Assembly: GCA_036745245.1 (NCBI GenBank)
Contig: DAIOGN010000024.1
Span: 1-31,197, forward strand
Origin: DAIOGN01 sp036745245
Lineage (GTDB): Bacteria; Zixibacteria; MSB-5A5; JAUVRN01
Length of the DNA stretch: 31,197 bases
Reading direction: 5' to 3'
Shown in pieces: positions 7,396 through 15,940 of this stretch. A model generated the notes under the pieces. It did not search any database. It saw nothing but the letters and a program-made list of their open reading frames with translations, and was not told the origin of the DNA. Within the stretch, counting starts at the first letter, position 1, and each line of letters starts with the position of its first letter. The translations under genes were made by a program, and so were the position numbers.

Positions 7396-9465
7396 ATGGA
7401 CACCGAAGCGCGCAACCGCCTGGCGGGCGAAAAAAGCCCTTACCTGCTCCAGCACCGATCCAACCCCGTGGACTGGTACCCCTGGGGGGAGGAGGCCTTC
7501 GAGGCCGCGCGTGCGGCCGACAAGCCGATCTTTCTGTCCATCGGGTACTCCACGTGCCACTGGTGCCACGTGATGGCGCATGAATCGTTCGAGAACGAGA
7601 GCACGGCCGCGCTCATGAACGAACTGTTCATCAACATCAAGCTGGACCGGGAAGAGCGCCCGGACGTGGACCATCTCTACATGAAGGCGGTCATGGCCCT
7701 GGGCGACGGTCAGGGCGGCTGGCCCATGTCGGTGTTCCTCACGCCGCAGCTGGTGCCGTTTTTCGGAGGCACGTACTTCCCGCCCGAAGATCGCTACGGC
7801 AGGCCGGGGTTTCCTCGGCTGCTCGAGCGCATGGCGGACGTGTATCGAACGCGCAAAGACGACATCGAGCGCGTTACCGGAGGCATCCTGGACTTTCTGC
7901 GGAAAGAACCGGACGCAGGTGCCCAGGTTCCCGGACCGGATGTGCTCGAGTCGGCTACGCGTCAGTTGGCGAGCACGTTCGACCGCACGTGGGGCGGATT
8001 CGGCGGAGCACCGAAGTTTCCGCGCAGTATGACGGTGTCGTTTCTCATGCGTCGTCATCTCGCTGCGCCCAGGTCGAACGCGTTGGAGATGGCCACGCTC
8101 ACACTCGACCGCATGGCGGAGGGTGGTCTGCACGATCACCTGGGCGGCGGGTTTCATCGCTATTCCACCGACGGCCGCTGGCTGGTGCCGCACTTCGAGA
8201 AGATGCTGTACGATAACGCGCTGCTTGCACGCACGTACCTGGAGGCATTTCAGCTCACGCGCGAGGAGCGCTATGCGCAGGTGGCCCGCGACGTATTCGC
8301 CTACCTGCGGCGTGATCTGCGAGATGCCGAGGGCGCCTACTACGCCGCCGAAGACGCCGACAGCGAAGGGGAAGAGGGTACGTTTTACGTGTGGTCGAAG
8401 CACGAACTCGAAGCGGAGCTTGGGGAGGACGCCGCGCTCTTCTGCGACTACTATCAAGTCACGGGCGGAGCGAACTTCGAAGGTCGGAGTATTCTCTGGA
8501 CGCCTGAGCCTCTTGTGGACGTAGCGGCGCGCCACAAGGTCGACCCTGGTGAAGCGGCGGGCCGGCTTTCGAAACTGCGTGCCCGACTGTTGGAGGTGCG
8601 CTCGAAGCGACCACGACCTCACCGGGACGAGAAGATTCTGGCCTCATGGAATGGCCTCGTACTGGGAGCCTTCGCGCTTGGGCACCAGGTGCTGAATGAT
8701 GCCGTCTGCCTCGAGTCGGCGCGCGAGGTGGCCCGGTACCTCCTGGAACGCATGTGGGATGGGAAGACTCTGAAGGCTCGCGCCGCAGGGGGTGACGTGC
8801 GCTTCGATGGGTACCTCGACGACTATGCGTTTGTGGCCTGGGGACTGTTCGATCTCTACGAGTCCACGTTCGAGGTGCATTATCTGGAGCGCGCATTCGA
8901 GATCATGGACCGCGCGGAGGAACAGTTCGCAACCGCTGCGGGAGGCTACTTCTTCGCACCTCCGTCGAACTCCGAGCTTCTTGCCCGTCCGCAGGAGGTG
9001 TACGATGGCGCTTTGCCGTCGGGGGCCGCTGTCATGGCGCTGAACCTGCTGAAGCGGGCGGAGTATACAGGAGAGGCACGCTTTCGGAAGCGGGCCGAGA
9101 CAGTGATGCAAATCTACCAGCGCGACATCGAGACCCATCCCGCGGGCTTTCCCCAGTGGTTGTGTGCGCTCGATTTCCTCCATGGCCAGCCACGCCAGAT
9201 CGTGGTGGCCGGACCCGCCGCCACAGCGGACGCCCTGTGGCCGGTGATCCGGAGCCGCTTTCTGCCGAACAAGGTCGTACTTCACACGGTGGATGGGCGC
9301 GATGCGATCACGCGAGTGGCACCTGTGGCACAGGGGAAGTCGTCCGGGACAGGAGCCATGGTGTATGTGTGCCGCAACTTTGCCTGCCAGGCGCCCGTTG
9401 ATAACGCCGCCGCCCTGGGCGCACAGCTGACAGAAGCAACGCAACCGGGGACGAAGGGAGATTAG
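7396..9465 (+). CDS. Thioredoxin-domain protein of the YyaL / SSP411 (DUF255) family
   Basis: 689 aa. An N-terminal thioredoxin-like DUF255 domain is followed by an alpha/alpha-toroid similar to N-acylglucosamine 2-epimerases/glycosidases. Visible signatures: N-R-LAGEKSPYLLQH (7-20), NPVDWYPWGEEAF, the redox-like CHWCHVM with Cys54 and Cys57, GGWPMSVFLTP (107-117), GGTYFPPEDR, and in the second half LHDHLGGGFHRYSTD and HFEKMLYDNALL. The family is widespread, cytoplasmic and poorly characterised; a redox or sugar-related role is usually proposed. An in-frame GTG at 7348 adds 16 residues, but the family normally starts just before N-R-L-x-x-E-x-SPYLLQH, so ATG 7396 is preferred even though neither start has a clear ribosome-binding site. 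The stop abuts the ATG of the next gene (TAGATG), suggesting co-transcription with the MacAB-like exporter. Confidence 0.93.
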   Translation: MDTEARNRLAGEKSPYLLQHRSNPVDWYPWGEEAFEAARAADKPIFLSIGYSTCHWCHVMAHESFENESTAALMNELFINIKLDREERPDVDHLYMKAVMALGDGQGGWPMSVFLTPQLVPFFGGTYFPPEDRYGRPGFPRLLERMADVYRTRKDDIERVTGGILDFLRKEPDAGAQVPGPDVLESATRQLASTFDRTWGGFGGAPKFPRSMTVSFLMRRHLAAPRSNALEMATLTLDRMAEGGLHDHLGGGFHRYSTDGRWLVPHFEKMLYDNALLARTYLEAFQLTREERYAQVARDVFAYLRRDLRDAEGAYYAAEDADSEGEEGTFYVWSKHELEAELGEDAALFCDYYQVTGGANFEGRSILWTPEPLVDVAARHKVDPGEAAGRLSKLRARLLEVRSKRPRPHRDEKILASWNGLVLGAFALGHQVLNDAVCLESAREVARYLLERMWDGKTLKARAAGGDVRFDGYLDDYAFVAWGLFDLYESTFEVHYLERAFEIMDRAEEQFATAAGGYFFAPPSNSELLARPQEVYDGALPSGAAVMALNLLKRAEYTGEARFRKRAETVMQIYQRDIETHPAGFPQWLCALDFLHGQPRQIVVAGPAATADALWPVIRSRFLPNKVVLHTVDGRDAITRVAPVAQGKSSGTGAMVYVCRNFACQAPVDNAAALGAQLTEATQPGTKGD

Positions 9466-10722
9466 ATGAGTCGGGGCTACGTGTGGGGTGCGGGAGTATT
9501 GGTGCTTGCCGTCGGTGCCTATCTATGGTTGCGGCCCTCCGGGGAGCCTGCGAGCGACGTGCTGGAGCGCACCGCCGTGGTGGAGCGTGGCGATCTGGTG
9601 ATCTCGATCTCGGCGTCGGGCACCATCGAGCCGGTCGAGAGCGTGGAGGTGAAGTCGAAAGCCTCCGGCGAGATCGTGGTGCTGGCCGTTCAGGAGGGCG
9701 ACATCGTCAAGCGCGGCCAGCTCGTGGCCCGGCTCGATCCCAAGACGGTGCAGAACGAATTCGATCAGGCCGAGGCCGATTTCAAAGTGGCGCAGGTCAC
9801 CCGCGAACAGCGCGAAACCGAGCTGGGCCGGCAGCAGGATCTGTTCAATAGGAAGCTCAGCTCCAAGAGTGAGCTCGACAACGCGCGGTTGGCCTATGAG
9901 GAATCGGGTGCGGCCCTGGTGCGCACGCGTTCGGTTCTGGCCACGGCGCGTGAGCGCCTGGAAGACACCGAGATCAAGGCGCCCATCGATGGCGTCGTGC
10001 TCTCGCGGCCGGTGGAAGTGGGACAGATCATTTCCTCCGGCACGACTACGGTCACGGGCGGCACTCTGCTGTGCACCATCGCCAACATGAGCAAAGTGTA
10101 CGTGGCGGCACTCGTGGATGAAACCGACATCGGGCGCGTCATGGTGGGGTTGCCGTGTGACGTGCGGCCCGAGGCGTATCCCGGGAAGCAACTGCACGGC
10201 GAAGTACTGCGTATCGCCCCTCAGGCGCGCGTGGAGCAGAACGTCACGATGTTCGAAGTGACCTGTGTGGTGGATAATGTCGAAGGTCTGCTCAAGGCCG
10301 GGATGAACGCCACCGTGGAGATGGTGCTGGCTCAGGCTGAAGATGTACTCACGTTGCCCGCGCGCGCTCTCAGCCAGAGCCCTCCGGACGGAGGCCAGCT
10401 GGATTCGGAAGCAGGCGGCGTTCAGGCATCCACCGACACCACGGCGAAGCGCCCCGACGCGGCTCGCGGCGGCAGGACGAAGGGCGCCGGGCGCGGCGAG
10501 AACGCGCGCTGGGCGCAGGTGCAGGCGGAGGGCCGTCGCGAGTGGAAGCAGGTGGCGGTGGGGCTCTCCAACCTCGATCTCATAGAGATCTCCTCCGGCC
10601 TTGCGGAAGGCGACACGGTAGTGTACCAGCTGGTCTCGGGTGCTTTGCAGTCGCGAGACGAGATGAGAGACCGCATGCGTACTCGCGGGCCTGCAGGCGA
10701 CATGCGCAGGGGCGGCTCGTGA
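9466..10722 (+). CDS. MacA-like periplasmic adaptor of an ABC-type exporter
   Basis: 418 aa. Membrane fusion (HlyD/MacA) protein that would link an inner-membrane MacB-type ABC exporter to an outer-membrane channel. Residues 5-22 form an uncleaved N-terminal membrane anchor. A split biotinyl-lipoyl domain (SKASGEIVVLAVQEGDIVKRG about 64-84, and TEIKAPIDGVVL 168-179) flanks an alpha-helical hairpin (about 95-165: QAEADFKVAQVTREQRETEL...LSSKSELDNAR). A beta-barrel region follows (VAALVDETDIGRVMVG). Residues about 305-350 form an unusual Ala/Gly/Arg-rich insertion before the final membrane-proximal domain. ATG 9466 directly follows the previous stop. The stop TGA overlaps the ATG of the permease (10722). 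Neighbouring permease fragments confirm the MacA assignment; the substrate (macrolide, lipopeptide or other) cannot be told. Confidence 0.92.
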   Translation: MSRGYVWGAGVLVLAVGAYLWLRPSGEPASDVLERTAVVERGDLVISISASGTIEPVESVEVKSKASGEIVVLAVQEGDIVKRGQLVARLDPKTVQNEFDQAEADFKVAQVTREQRETELGRQQDLFNRKLSSKSELDNARLAYEESGAALVRTRSVLATARERLEDTEIKAPIDGVVLSRPVEVGQIISSGTTTVTGGTLLCTIANMSKVYVAALVDETDIGRVMVGLPCDVRPEAYPGKQLHGEVLRIAPQARVEQNVTMFEVTCVVDNVEGLLKAGMNATVEMVLAQAEDVLTLPARALSQSPPDGGQLDSEAGGVQASTDTTAKRPDAARGGRTKGAGRGENARWAQVQAEGRREWKQVAVGLSNLDLIEISSGLAEGDTVVYQLVSGALQSRDEMRDRMRTRGPAGDMRRGGS

Positions 10723-12047
10723 TGAATCCGTCGGACCTTCCGGCTCAGCCAGCTCCCGCGCCTCNNNNNNNNNNGCGTTCGCTGCCCTGATCTCCAATCC
10801 CATGCGAACCTTGCTCACCATGCTGGGCATCATCATCGGCGTGGGCGCCGTGATCACGATGATCGCCCTGGGGTCGGGAGCCCAGAAGGCCGTTCAGGAC
10901 CGCATCACCGGCCTGGGAGCCAACCTGCTGTTCGTGCGCCCGGGGGCCGCCTCGTTCGGGGGTGTTCGTCTCGCCGCAGGCGCCGTAGAAAACCTCGATC
11001 AGCAGGACGTGGAGGCCATCCAGNNNNNNNNNNGGGCGCTGGGTGGAGGGGCACTCGTGCTGGCGGGAATCATTGCTGGCGGTGTGCTGCTGTCGATGTC
11101 CAATCAGCGCGGAGCGCCGCTCCCGGTCGCAGGTGAACCGTCGGTGCCGCCCGCAGCCGTGGTGGTCACGCTACGAGAGCCGCAACTGGAACACGCGCAT
11201 CACCGGTACCACGGCAGACTACGAGTGGGTGCGCAATGCCGGTTTGTCCGCCGGCGAATTTTTTACATTTGCTGATGGCGATCGCAGGGCTCGCGTGTGC
11301 CTTCTGGGCGCCACCGTGGCCAGCGAGCTCTTCGGCGAAACCGACCCACTCAACCGCACGCTGCGCATTCAGGGCGTGCCGTTCACCGTGGTGGGCGTGC
11401 TGGAGGCAAAAGGCAGCTCCGGATGGATGAACCAGGACGACCACATCCTGGTTCCACTTCAGACCGCGATGTTCAGAGTGCTGGGTCGCGACAACTACAG
11501 CTCGCTTGCTCTGCGAATCGCCGACGGCCCGTCGGAGCGTGCACTCCTGGAGGTGGAATCCGCACTTCGAAGGTCGCACCGTCTCCAGGAGGGAGCGGAG
11601 AACGACTTTAATGTGCGCTCCATGACGGACGTGGCCCAGACTCAGGTGGAAGCCAACCAGACGTTCACCGCACTGCTTGCCTCGATCGCCCTGGTGTCTC
11701 TGGTGGTGGGGGGCATCGGCATCATGAACATCATGCTGGTGTCTGTCACAGAACGTACGCGGGAAATTGGCGTCCGAAAGGCCATGGGCGCTCGCCGTTG
11801 GGATATCCTCACGCAATTCCTGATCGAATCGGTGGCGCTGTCCACCATCGGCGGCACGGTGGGAATTGTCGGCGGCGTGGGCGCGGCCACCGTGATGTCA
11901 CGGTACTATGGGTGGAACACCGTGGTGTCGCCCGAGTCGGTGATTGTATCGTTTACCTTTGCGCTTCTGGTGGGGGTGTTTTTCGGGCTCTATCCGGCGC
12001 GCAAGGCCTCCAGGCTCGATCCCATCGAAGCCCTGCGCTACGAATAG
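10722..12047 (+). CDS. MacB/FtsX-type ABC transporter permease, broken by two gaps and a probable foreign segment
   Basis: Permease of the MacAB-like exporter. Three pieces are recognisable: a start ATG at 10722 giving MNPSDLPAQPAPAP before the first gap; AFAALISNPMRTLLTMLGIIIGVGAVITMI with GSGAQKAVQDRI and LGANLLFVRPG (10775-11023), the classic first membrane helix and periplasmic domain start; and, in another frame, SRNWNTRITGTTADYEWVR through GGIGIMNIMLVSVTERTREIGVRKAMGARRWDI to PARKASRLDPIEALRYE (about 11170-12047), containing the last three membrane helices. Bases 11034 to about 11165 do not encode permease in the permease frame. No ATP-binding domain is visible: either this is a stand-alone permease with its ATPase elsewhere, or an ATPase lies in the first gap and the 14 Pro-rich residues belong to it. 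The frame change is best explained by the gaps, not a biological frameshift. Confidence 0.85.
10765..10774. other. Assembly gap (10 N) near the permease start
   Basis: Ten Ns after 14 codons of the gene that starts at 10722. The true length is unknown. The reading frame changes across it. Confidence 0.97.
11024..11033. other. Assembly gap (10 N) in the permease
   Basis: Ten Ns after DQQDVEAIQ. The family has roughly 25 residues between this point and the next recognisable motif (NWNTRITGTT); that stretch is missing here. Confidence 0.97.
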
Positions 12048-12063
12048 CCTTCCAGTCTCGGAC

Positions 12064-13029
12064 TCACGGGCAGCTCCAGGTTCCTGGGATCAGCGTGCAT
12101 ACGTCGCACGGCGCCGGCCCGCCTTTGAACACGTGGTTTACCATGGAAATGATGTCGGCCGACGTGACCGACCCGTTGCAGTTGACGTCGGCTGTTGCGT
12201 CGCAGGGCTGGGGCGACGCGCCGCCCTTGAAGACGAAGTTCACCAGGCCGATGATGTCTGACGAGGTAAGGTTGCCGTCCATGTTGACGTCGCCGGTTTT
12301 CAGCACCGGGCACGGCAGCGTATAGGTGATGTGCAGCTCTGGAGCCAGCGACGCCGGGAGCGCGCTGCGCGAGCCGAAGCGTTTGGCGGTGGTGACCGTG
12401 TCCTCGCGGCCCAGCATGATCCAGCCGAAGTTCGAGTCGGGATGCTGCCTCCATAGCTCGGCGTCGGTCAGGAGGCCGGGCCCCGTCCAGTGATACGTAC
12501 CGTTGCCGTTCACGCTTGTCGTGGCCGAAGCGGTGGAGAGGAAGTCGCCCCCCGGCGTGGCCCACGCCGAGTCGAAATAGAACCGATGTACCCAGGTCGC
12601 GTCGCCGGTCGCGGCCGGTGCCCCCTGCCCTTCATTGTTTGCGGCATTCGATGCGCCTTCGCCCCAGCTGTTGAGCAGCCTGTGCGCCTTTACATCCGTG
12701 GGCCCGAAAATCGTTACGTTCATAACCAAACTCAGGTCGACCCCTGTGATCGTGGCCTCGGCCGGAATCCCACTCAGATCGAATTGCAACACGGCCCGGC
12801 GCAGTCGCCCGCCACCGATATCGCCGACGCGCCCCACGAACAGAAAGCCACCCATCCCATTGGAGATGGCGCCGCCGATGTCTTCGTAGAGGGTGTTATC
12901 CTTGACGGCCGGCAGGTCGATCGAATCGGGAATTTGGGCCGGCGCAACGCCTGCCAGCATGAGCATCACCACGAGAGCGCACAGAGTCGTGCGTCTCGCC
13001 TGCAACCGGCCACACTTCAACATTCTCAT
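12064..13029 (-). CDS. Secreted DNRLRE-domain protein with dockerin-like C-terminus
   Basis: 321 aa. Signal peptide 1-32 (ARRTTLCALVVMLMLAGVAPAQ). Residues about 38-236 match the DNRLRE domain of extracellular proteins, a beta-sandwich seen next to carbohydrate-active or adhesive modules: DNTLYEDI, RRAVLQFDLSGIPAEATITGV, WGEGASNA, and ELHITYT at its end. Residues 246-308 form two 22-residue-type calcium-binding repeats like dockerin type I (GDVNMDGNLTSSDI...LVNFVFKGG; DVNCNGSVTSADI...MVNHVFKGG), ending CDVC...WSCP. The same C-terminus is found in the large protein at 18094-20301, so both may be anchored or sorted alike. ATG 13029 follows AGGAG at 9-base spacing; a longer reading frame reaching 13395 includes no signal peptide at its start. 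The gene converges on the permease gene with 16 bp between stops. Its substrate or binding partner is unknown. Confidence 0.88.
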   Translation of the reverse strand: MRMLKCGRLQARRTTLCALVVMLMLAGVAPAQIPDSIDLPAVKDNTLYEDIGGAISNGMGGFLFVGRVGDIGGGRLRRAVLQFDLSGIPAEATITGVDLSLVMNVTIFGPTDVKAHRLLNSWGEGASNAANNEGQGAPAATGDATWVHRFYFDSAWATPGGDFLSTASATTSVNGNGTYHWTGPGLLTDAELWRQHPDSNFGWIMLGREDTVTTAKRFGSRSALPASLAPELHITYTLPCPVLKTGDVNMDGNLTSSDIIGLVNFVFKGGASPQPCDATADVNCNGSVTSADIISMVNHVFKGGPAPCDVCTLIPGTWSCP

Positions 13030-13054
13030 CTGGTGAGTCTCCTTACAGGCATCT

Positions 13055-13074
13055 CTCGCCCGGGCCCGGGCGAG
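13055..13074. repeat. Perfect 20-bp GC palindrome upstream of the DNRLRE gene
   Basis: CTCGCCCGGG at 13055-13064 is followed directly by its reverse complement CCCGGGCGAG. It sits 26 bp upstream of the ATG at 13029, just ahead of the ribosome-binding site. It could be a dimeric repressor operator or a leader hairpin. Confidence 0.5.
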
Positions 13075-13223
13075 CCCCCTCCCCGAAATTGCGAGAGCCG
13101 GCCGGGGTCCATGAAGCAGGGACGCTGGTCTGAGCGGGGATCTACGAGGAGAATGTAGGCGGGTCGCAGACGGGCGCTTGTACGGACGCGACAAAACGTG
13201 CCGCGTTAGCGCGAAATCGACGC

Positions 13224-14162
13224 TTAGAGCCGGCGCCCCAGCGTAACGGCAGCAGGTGCGACGTTCTGCACTTCTACGTGCAGCCGGTTCAGAGCCTTTG
13301 CCACCGCATGATCCCGGGCCAGGTAGGAGGTGGGCGACTCGTGGGTGAAGCGTTTGAACTCGCGATTGAGGTGCGCCTGGTCGAAATATCCGCACTCCTG
13401 TGCAAGTGCGGTGAGCAAGTGATCAGGCTTCAGACCCCAGCGACGCACGAACCGATCGAATCTCGCCACGCGGCAGAAGTACTTGGGTGACAGCCCCACA
13501 GTATCTTGAAACCGCCTCTCGAGTTGCCGGGGCGAAAGACATGCGGTCTTCGCCATGTGCTGCACCGACGTGGCAAAGGGCTGTCGTGTGGCGAGGTTCA
13601 TGGCCTGATGCAAGCCGCGATTACGATGGTCTGGAGAGGGCAGCCGCGACAAAAGGAGCTGATCGAAGACCGCGGCTACCTGCGGAAACGTGCTGAGCAG
13701 GTGCAGGCGCTCGGCCAACAGTGCTCCCTCCACCGCCAGCACGTCGGACAGGTCCACGAAGCGGTCGTTGATGTGGGCCTGTGAATCCTTCAGAAACGAA
13801 TGGATGCGGCCGGGGGCGAAACTGATTCCCACGAGGCGAAACTGGTCGGCGAAACGCAGGTGGAACGGGCGATGAAAGTGTCCCTCGGCAAAGGCACGCG
13901 GGCGGCTCTGCCAGGTGCCGTCGGGAGCCTGGACGTCCACTGGCGCAGCGAGCTGCACGATGAATGCGGCATTCAACCCGGGCAGCAGCCTCTGGAACGA
14001 CCGGGGTTCACCTGAAGGGCAATGGCCTTCAATCTGCCAGTAGTGAGACACCCACTCCGACAACATCGGATGCGGTGGCAGATAGCTCGCCGCGACCGGT
14101 GCGTCGGCCCGGGGGGAGCCGCTCTTCTTCTGTGGATCCTGCATGGGAGATACTCGCTCCAT
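13224..14162 (-). CDS. AraC-family transcriptional regulator (DUF6597 N-terminal domain)
   Basis: 312 aa. The N-terminal sensor-like region, YLPPHPMLSEWVSHYWQIEG (27-46) through LVGISFAPGRIHSFL, matches the DUF6597 group of AraC-like regulators. The C-terminal part has two helix-turn-helix motifs: residues 197-229 (VQHMAKTACLSPRQLERRFQ, then GLSPKYF) and 248-280 (ALAQECGYFDQAHLNREFKR, then SPTSY), the standard AraC/XylS pair. It would bind DNA in the cytoplasm in response to an unknown ligand. The gene is divergent from the S10 peptidase gene (168 bp apart), a usual layout for a regulator and its target, and upstream of the DNRLRE gene on the same strand. ATG 14162 has no clear ribosome-binding site; an in-frame ATG at 14144 lies 12 bases after GGAG and is a fair alternative. 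Confidence 0.92.
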   Translation of the reverse strand: MERVSPMQDPQKKSGSPRADAPVAASYLPPHPMLSEWVSHYWQIEGHCPSGEPRSFQRLLPGLNAAFIVQLAAPVDVQAPDGTWQSRPRAFAEGHFHRPFHLRFADQFRLVGISFAPGRIHSFLKDSQAHINDRFVDLSDVLAVEGALLAERLHLLSTFPQVAAVFDQLLLSRLPSPDHRNRGLHQAMNLATRQPFATSVQHMAKTACLSPRQLERRFQDTVGLSPKYFCRVARFDRFVRRWGLKPDHLLTALAQECGYFDQAHLNREFKRFTHESPTSYLARDHAVAKALNRLHVEVQNVAPAAVTLGRRL

Positions 14163-14330
14163 AAGATAACGCGCGCCGTCGATTTAGGTTGCGTAATCAT
14201 CCGCCCCGCGCACTCGATCGACGGGCGGGCACGGGTCCTCACGGCCCCCCCAGAAAGCCGGCAGGAAGGCGTTGATCGGAGGCTCCGAGGGACCTTTCTT
14301 GAGGCTCCCGTCGGCTAAAGGAGATTCCTC

Positions 14331-15875
14331 ATGTCAGTTCGTGCGTTCTTCCTGGTGTTGTGCGCCCTGCTCTGGACCGCGAGCGGCCCGGTGTGGGCCC
14401 AGGACAAGGATAAGGACAAGAAAGACCCGAAGTCCGAGTCGAAATCGGCCGGCGACGGAGCGGCCAAGGACACGATCTGCGAGTCCACACATACGGTGCA
14501 GATCGGGGGCAAGCCGGTGGAGTACGTGGCGCGCGCGGGCCTCATGTCGCTGAAGGAAGACAAGGAAGACCCGAAGGCTCAGATCTTCTTTGTTTCCTAC
14601 ACGCGCAAGGACGCCACCAACCCGGCGAGGCGCCCCATTACATTTTCATTCAACGGAGGCCCGGGCTCGTCTTCGGTGTGGCTGCACCTGGGCGTTCTTG
14701 GCCCGCGTCGCGTGTGGATGGACTCCAACGGTTTCTCCGAAGGACCGCCGTACCACCTGGTGGACAACGAATACTCGATCCTCGACAAGACCGACCTGGT
14801 GTTCATCGACCCCGTGAGCACCGGTTTCTCGCGAACCATCGGCGAGGAGGATCCCCACCAGTTCCATGGCATCGAGGAAGACGTGCGCTCCGTGGGCGAA
14901 TTCATCCGACTGTACACCACACGGTATGAACGCTGGGCTTCACCCAAGTTTCTGATTGGAGAGAGCTACGGCACCACGCGTGCCGCGGGGCTCTCCGGAT
15001 ATCTGCAGGATGAGCGGGGAATGTACCTCAACGGCATCATGCTCGTCTCCTCCATCCTGAATTTCGAAACGGCCCGCTTCGATGAAGGCAATGACATGCC
15101 TCACATCCTGTTTCTCCCCACCTATACGGCGACGGCCTGGTATCACAAGCAGCTGCCGGCCGACTTGCAGGGCGATCTGCAGAAAGCCCTGCGCGAATCG
15201 GAGGAGTTTGCCGCGGGCGACTACACGCGGGCGCTGCTTCAGGGCGACAAGTTGACCGCCTCCGACAGCGCGATGGTGATCGGCAAACTTGCCCGGCTCA
15301 CGGGTCTTTCGGAGACGTACATTCGCCAGACGAATCTGCGTGTGTGGATCTGGCGGTTCTGCAAGGAGCTGCTTCGCGACGAGCGCCGGACGGTGGGGCG
15401 GCTCGACAGCCGGTTCAAGGGCGTGTCGGCCGATGCGGCCAGCGACGGGCCCGACTACGACCCGAGCATGGCCGGCATCATGGGCCCCTACAGTGCCACT
15501 CTCAACGACTACGTGCGCCGCGAACTGAACTTCGAGAGTGATCTGCCGTACGAGATTCTCACCGGCAAGGTGCACCCGTGGAGCTACAAGGGGTACGAGA
15601 ACAGCTTCGTGAACGTAGCGACCACCCTGCGCGATGCCATGAATCAGAATCCGCACCTGAAAGTTTGGGTGGCTTCGGGTTACTACGACCTGGCCACGCC
15701 GTATTTCGCGACGGACTACACGTTCTCACACCTGGGACTCGAGCCGGAGTTGCGCGGCAACGTGTCGATTGATTACTACGAGGCCGGGCACATGATGTAT
15801 ATCCACATCCCGTCGCTTGTGAAGATGAAGGCGGACATGGTGGAGTTCATCGATTCGGCGGTGCCGAAGCGGTAA
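14331..15875 (+). CDS. Secreted S10-family serine carboxypeptidase
   Basis: 514 aa. Signal peptide 1-23 (RAFFLVLCALLWTASGPVWA), then a highly charged Lys/Asp/Ser linker (24-46). The catalytic domain has the S10 oxyanion segment FSFNGGPGSSSVWLHLGVLG (105-124), nucleophile Ser212 in GESYG, Asp453 in ASGYYDLATP and His487 in YEAGHMMY, so the Ser-Asp-His triad is complete. The enzyme would remove C-terminal residues from peptides outside the cytoplasm, probably for protein scavenging. Length and motif order fit bacterial S10 peptidases. The start is well supported: AAAGGAG lies 8 bases ahead of ATG 14331. A divergent AraC regulator may control it. The downstream gene is convergent, so this is a single-gene transcript. 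Confidence 0.95.
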   Translation: MSVRAFFLVLCALLWTASGPVWAQDKDKDKKDPKSESKSAGDGAAKDTICESTHTVQIGGKPVEYVARAGLMSLKEDKEDPKAQIFFVSYTRKDATNPARRPITFSFNGGPGSSSVWLHLGVLGPRRVWMDSNGFSEGPPYHLVDNEYSILDKTDLVFIDPVSTGFSRTIGEEDPHQFHGIEEDVRSVGEFIRLYTTRYERWASPKFLIGESYGTTRAAGLSGYLQDERGMYLNGIMLVSSILNFETARFDEGNDMPHILFLPTYTATAWYHKQLPADLQGDLQKALRESEEFAAGDYTRALLQGDKLTASDSAMVIGKLARLTGLSETYIRQTNLRVWIWRFCKELLRDERRTVGRLDSRFKGVSADAASDGPDYDPSMAGIMGPYSATLNDYVRRELNFESDLPYEILTGKVHPWSYKGYENSFVNVATTLRDAMNQNPHLKVWVASGYYDLATPYFATDYTFSHLGLEPELRGNVSIDYYEAGHMMYIHIPSLVKMKADMVEFIDSAVPKR

Positions 15876-15890
15876 TTTCGGGAAGGACGA

Positions 15891-15940
15891 TCAGGAGAAC
15901 GGATCGCGCACGCGCAGGCCGGAGAACCGGTCCAGGGCGA
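15891..15940 (-). pseudogene. Probable remnant of a PIN-domain (VapC-type) toxin C-terminus
   Basis: Directly downstream of the antitoxin stop, in another frame, the minus strand reads ALDRFSGLRVRDPFS and then TGA at 15893-15891. PIN toxins of the VapC group often end in a segment like DFxRFPGLRxxNP, so this looks like the last dozen or so codons of a toxin whose body was deleted. No start codon or PIN-domain acidic residues remain. The match is short and from memory, so confidence is limited. Confidence 0.35.

Noticed and set aside
7306..8622. A 438-codon minus-strand frame opposite the YyaL-like gene.
   Set aside because: Antisense shadow; the plus-strand protein matches a known family throughout, and this one has no motif or ribosome-binding site.
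10722..10764. A separate ABC ATPase gene starting at 10722 and lost in the gap.
   Set aside because: Not called as a separate gene: only 14 Pro-rich residues are present, and the other gaps in this scaffold appear short, so a missing gene of about 700 bp cannot be supported from sequence.
9523..10857. A 444-codon minus-strand frame opposite the MacA-like gene, running across an N gap.
   Set aside because: Shadow frame; no recognisable domain, and it overlaps a well-supported adaptor gene and a gap.
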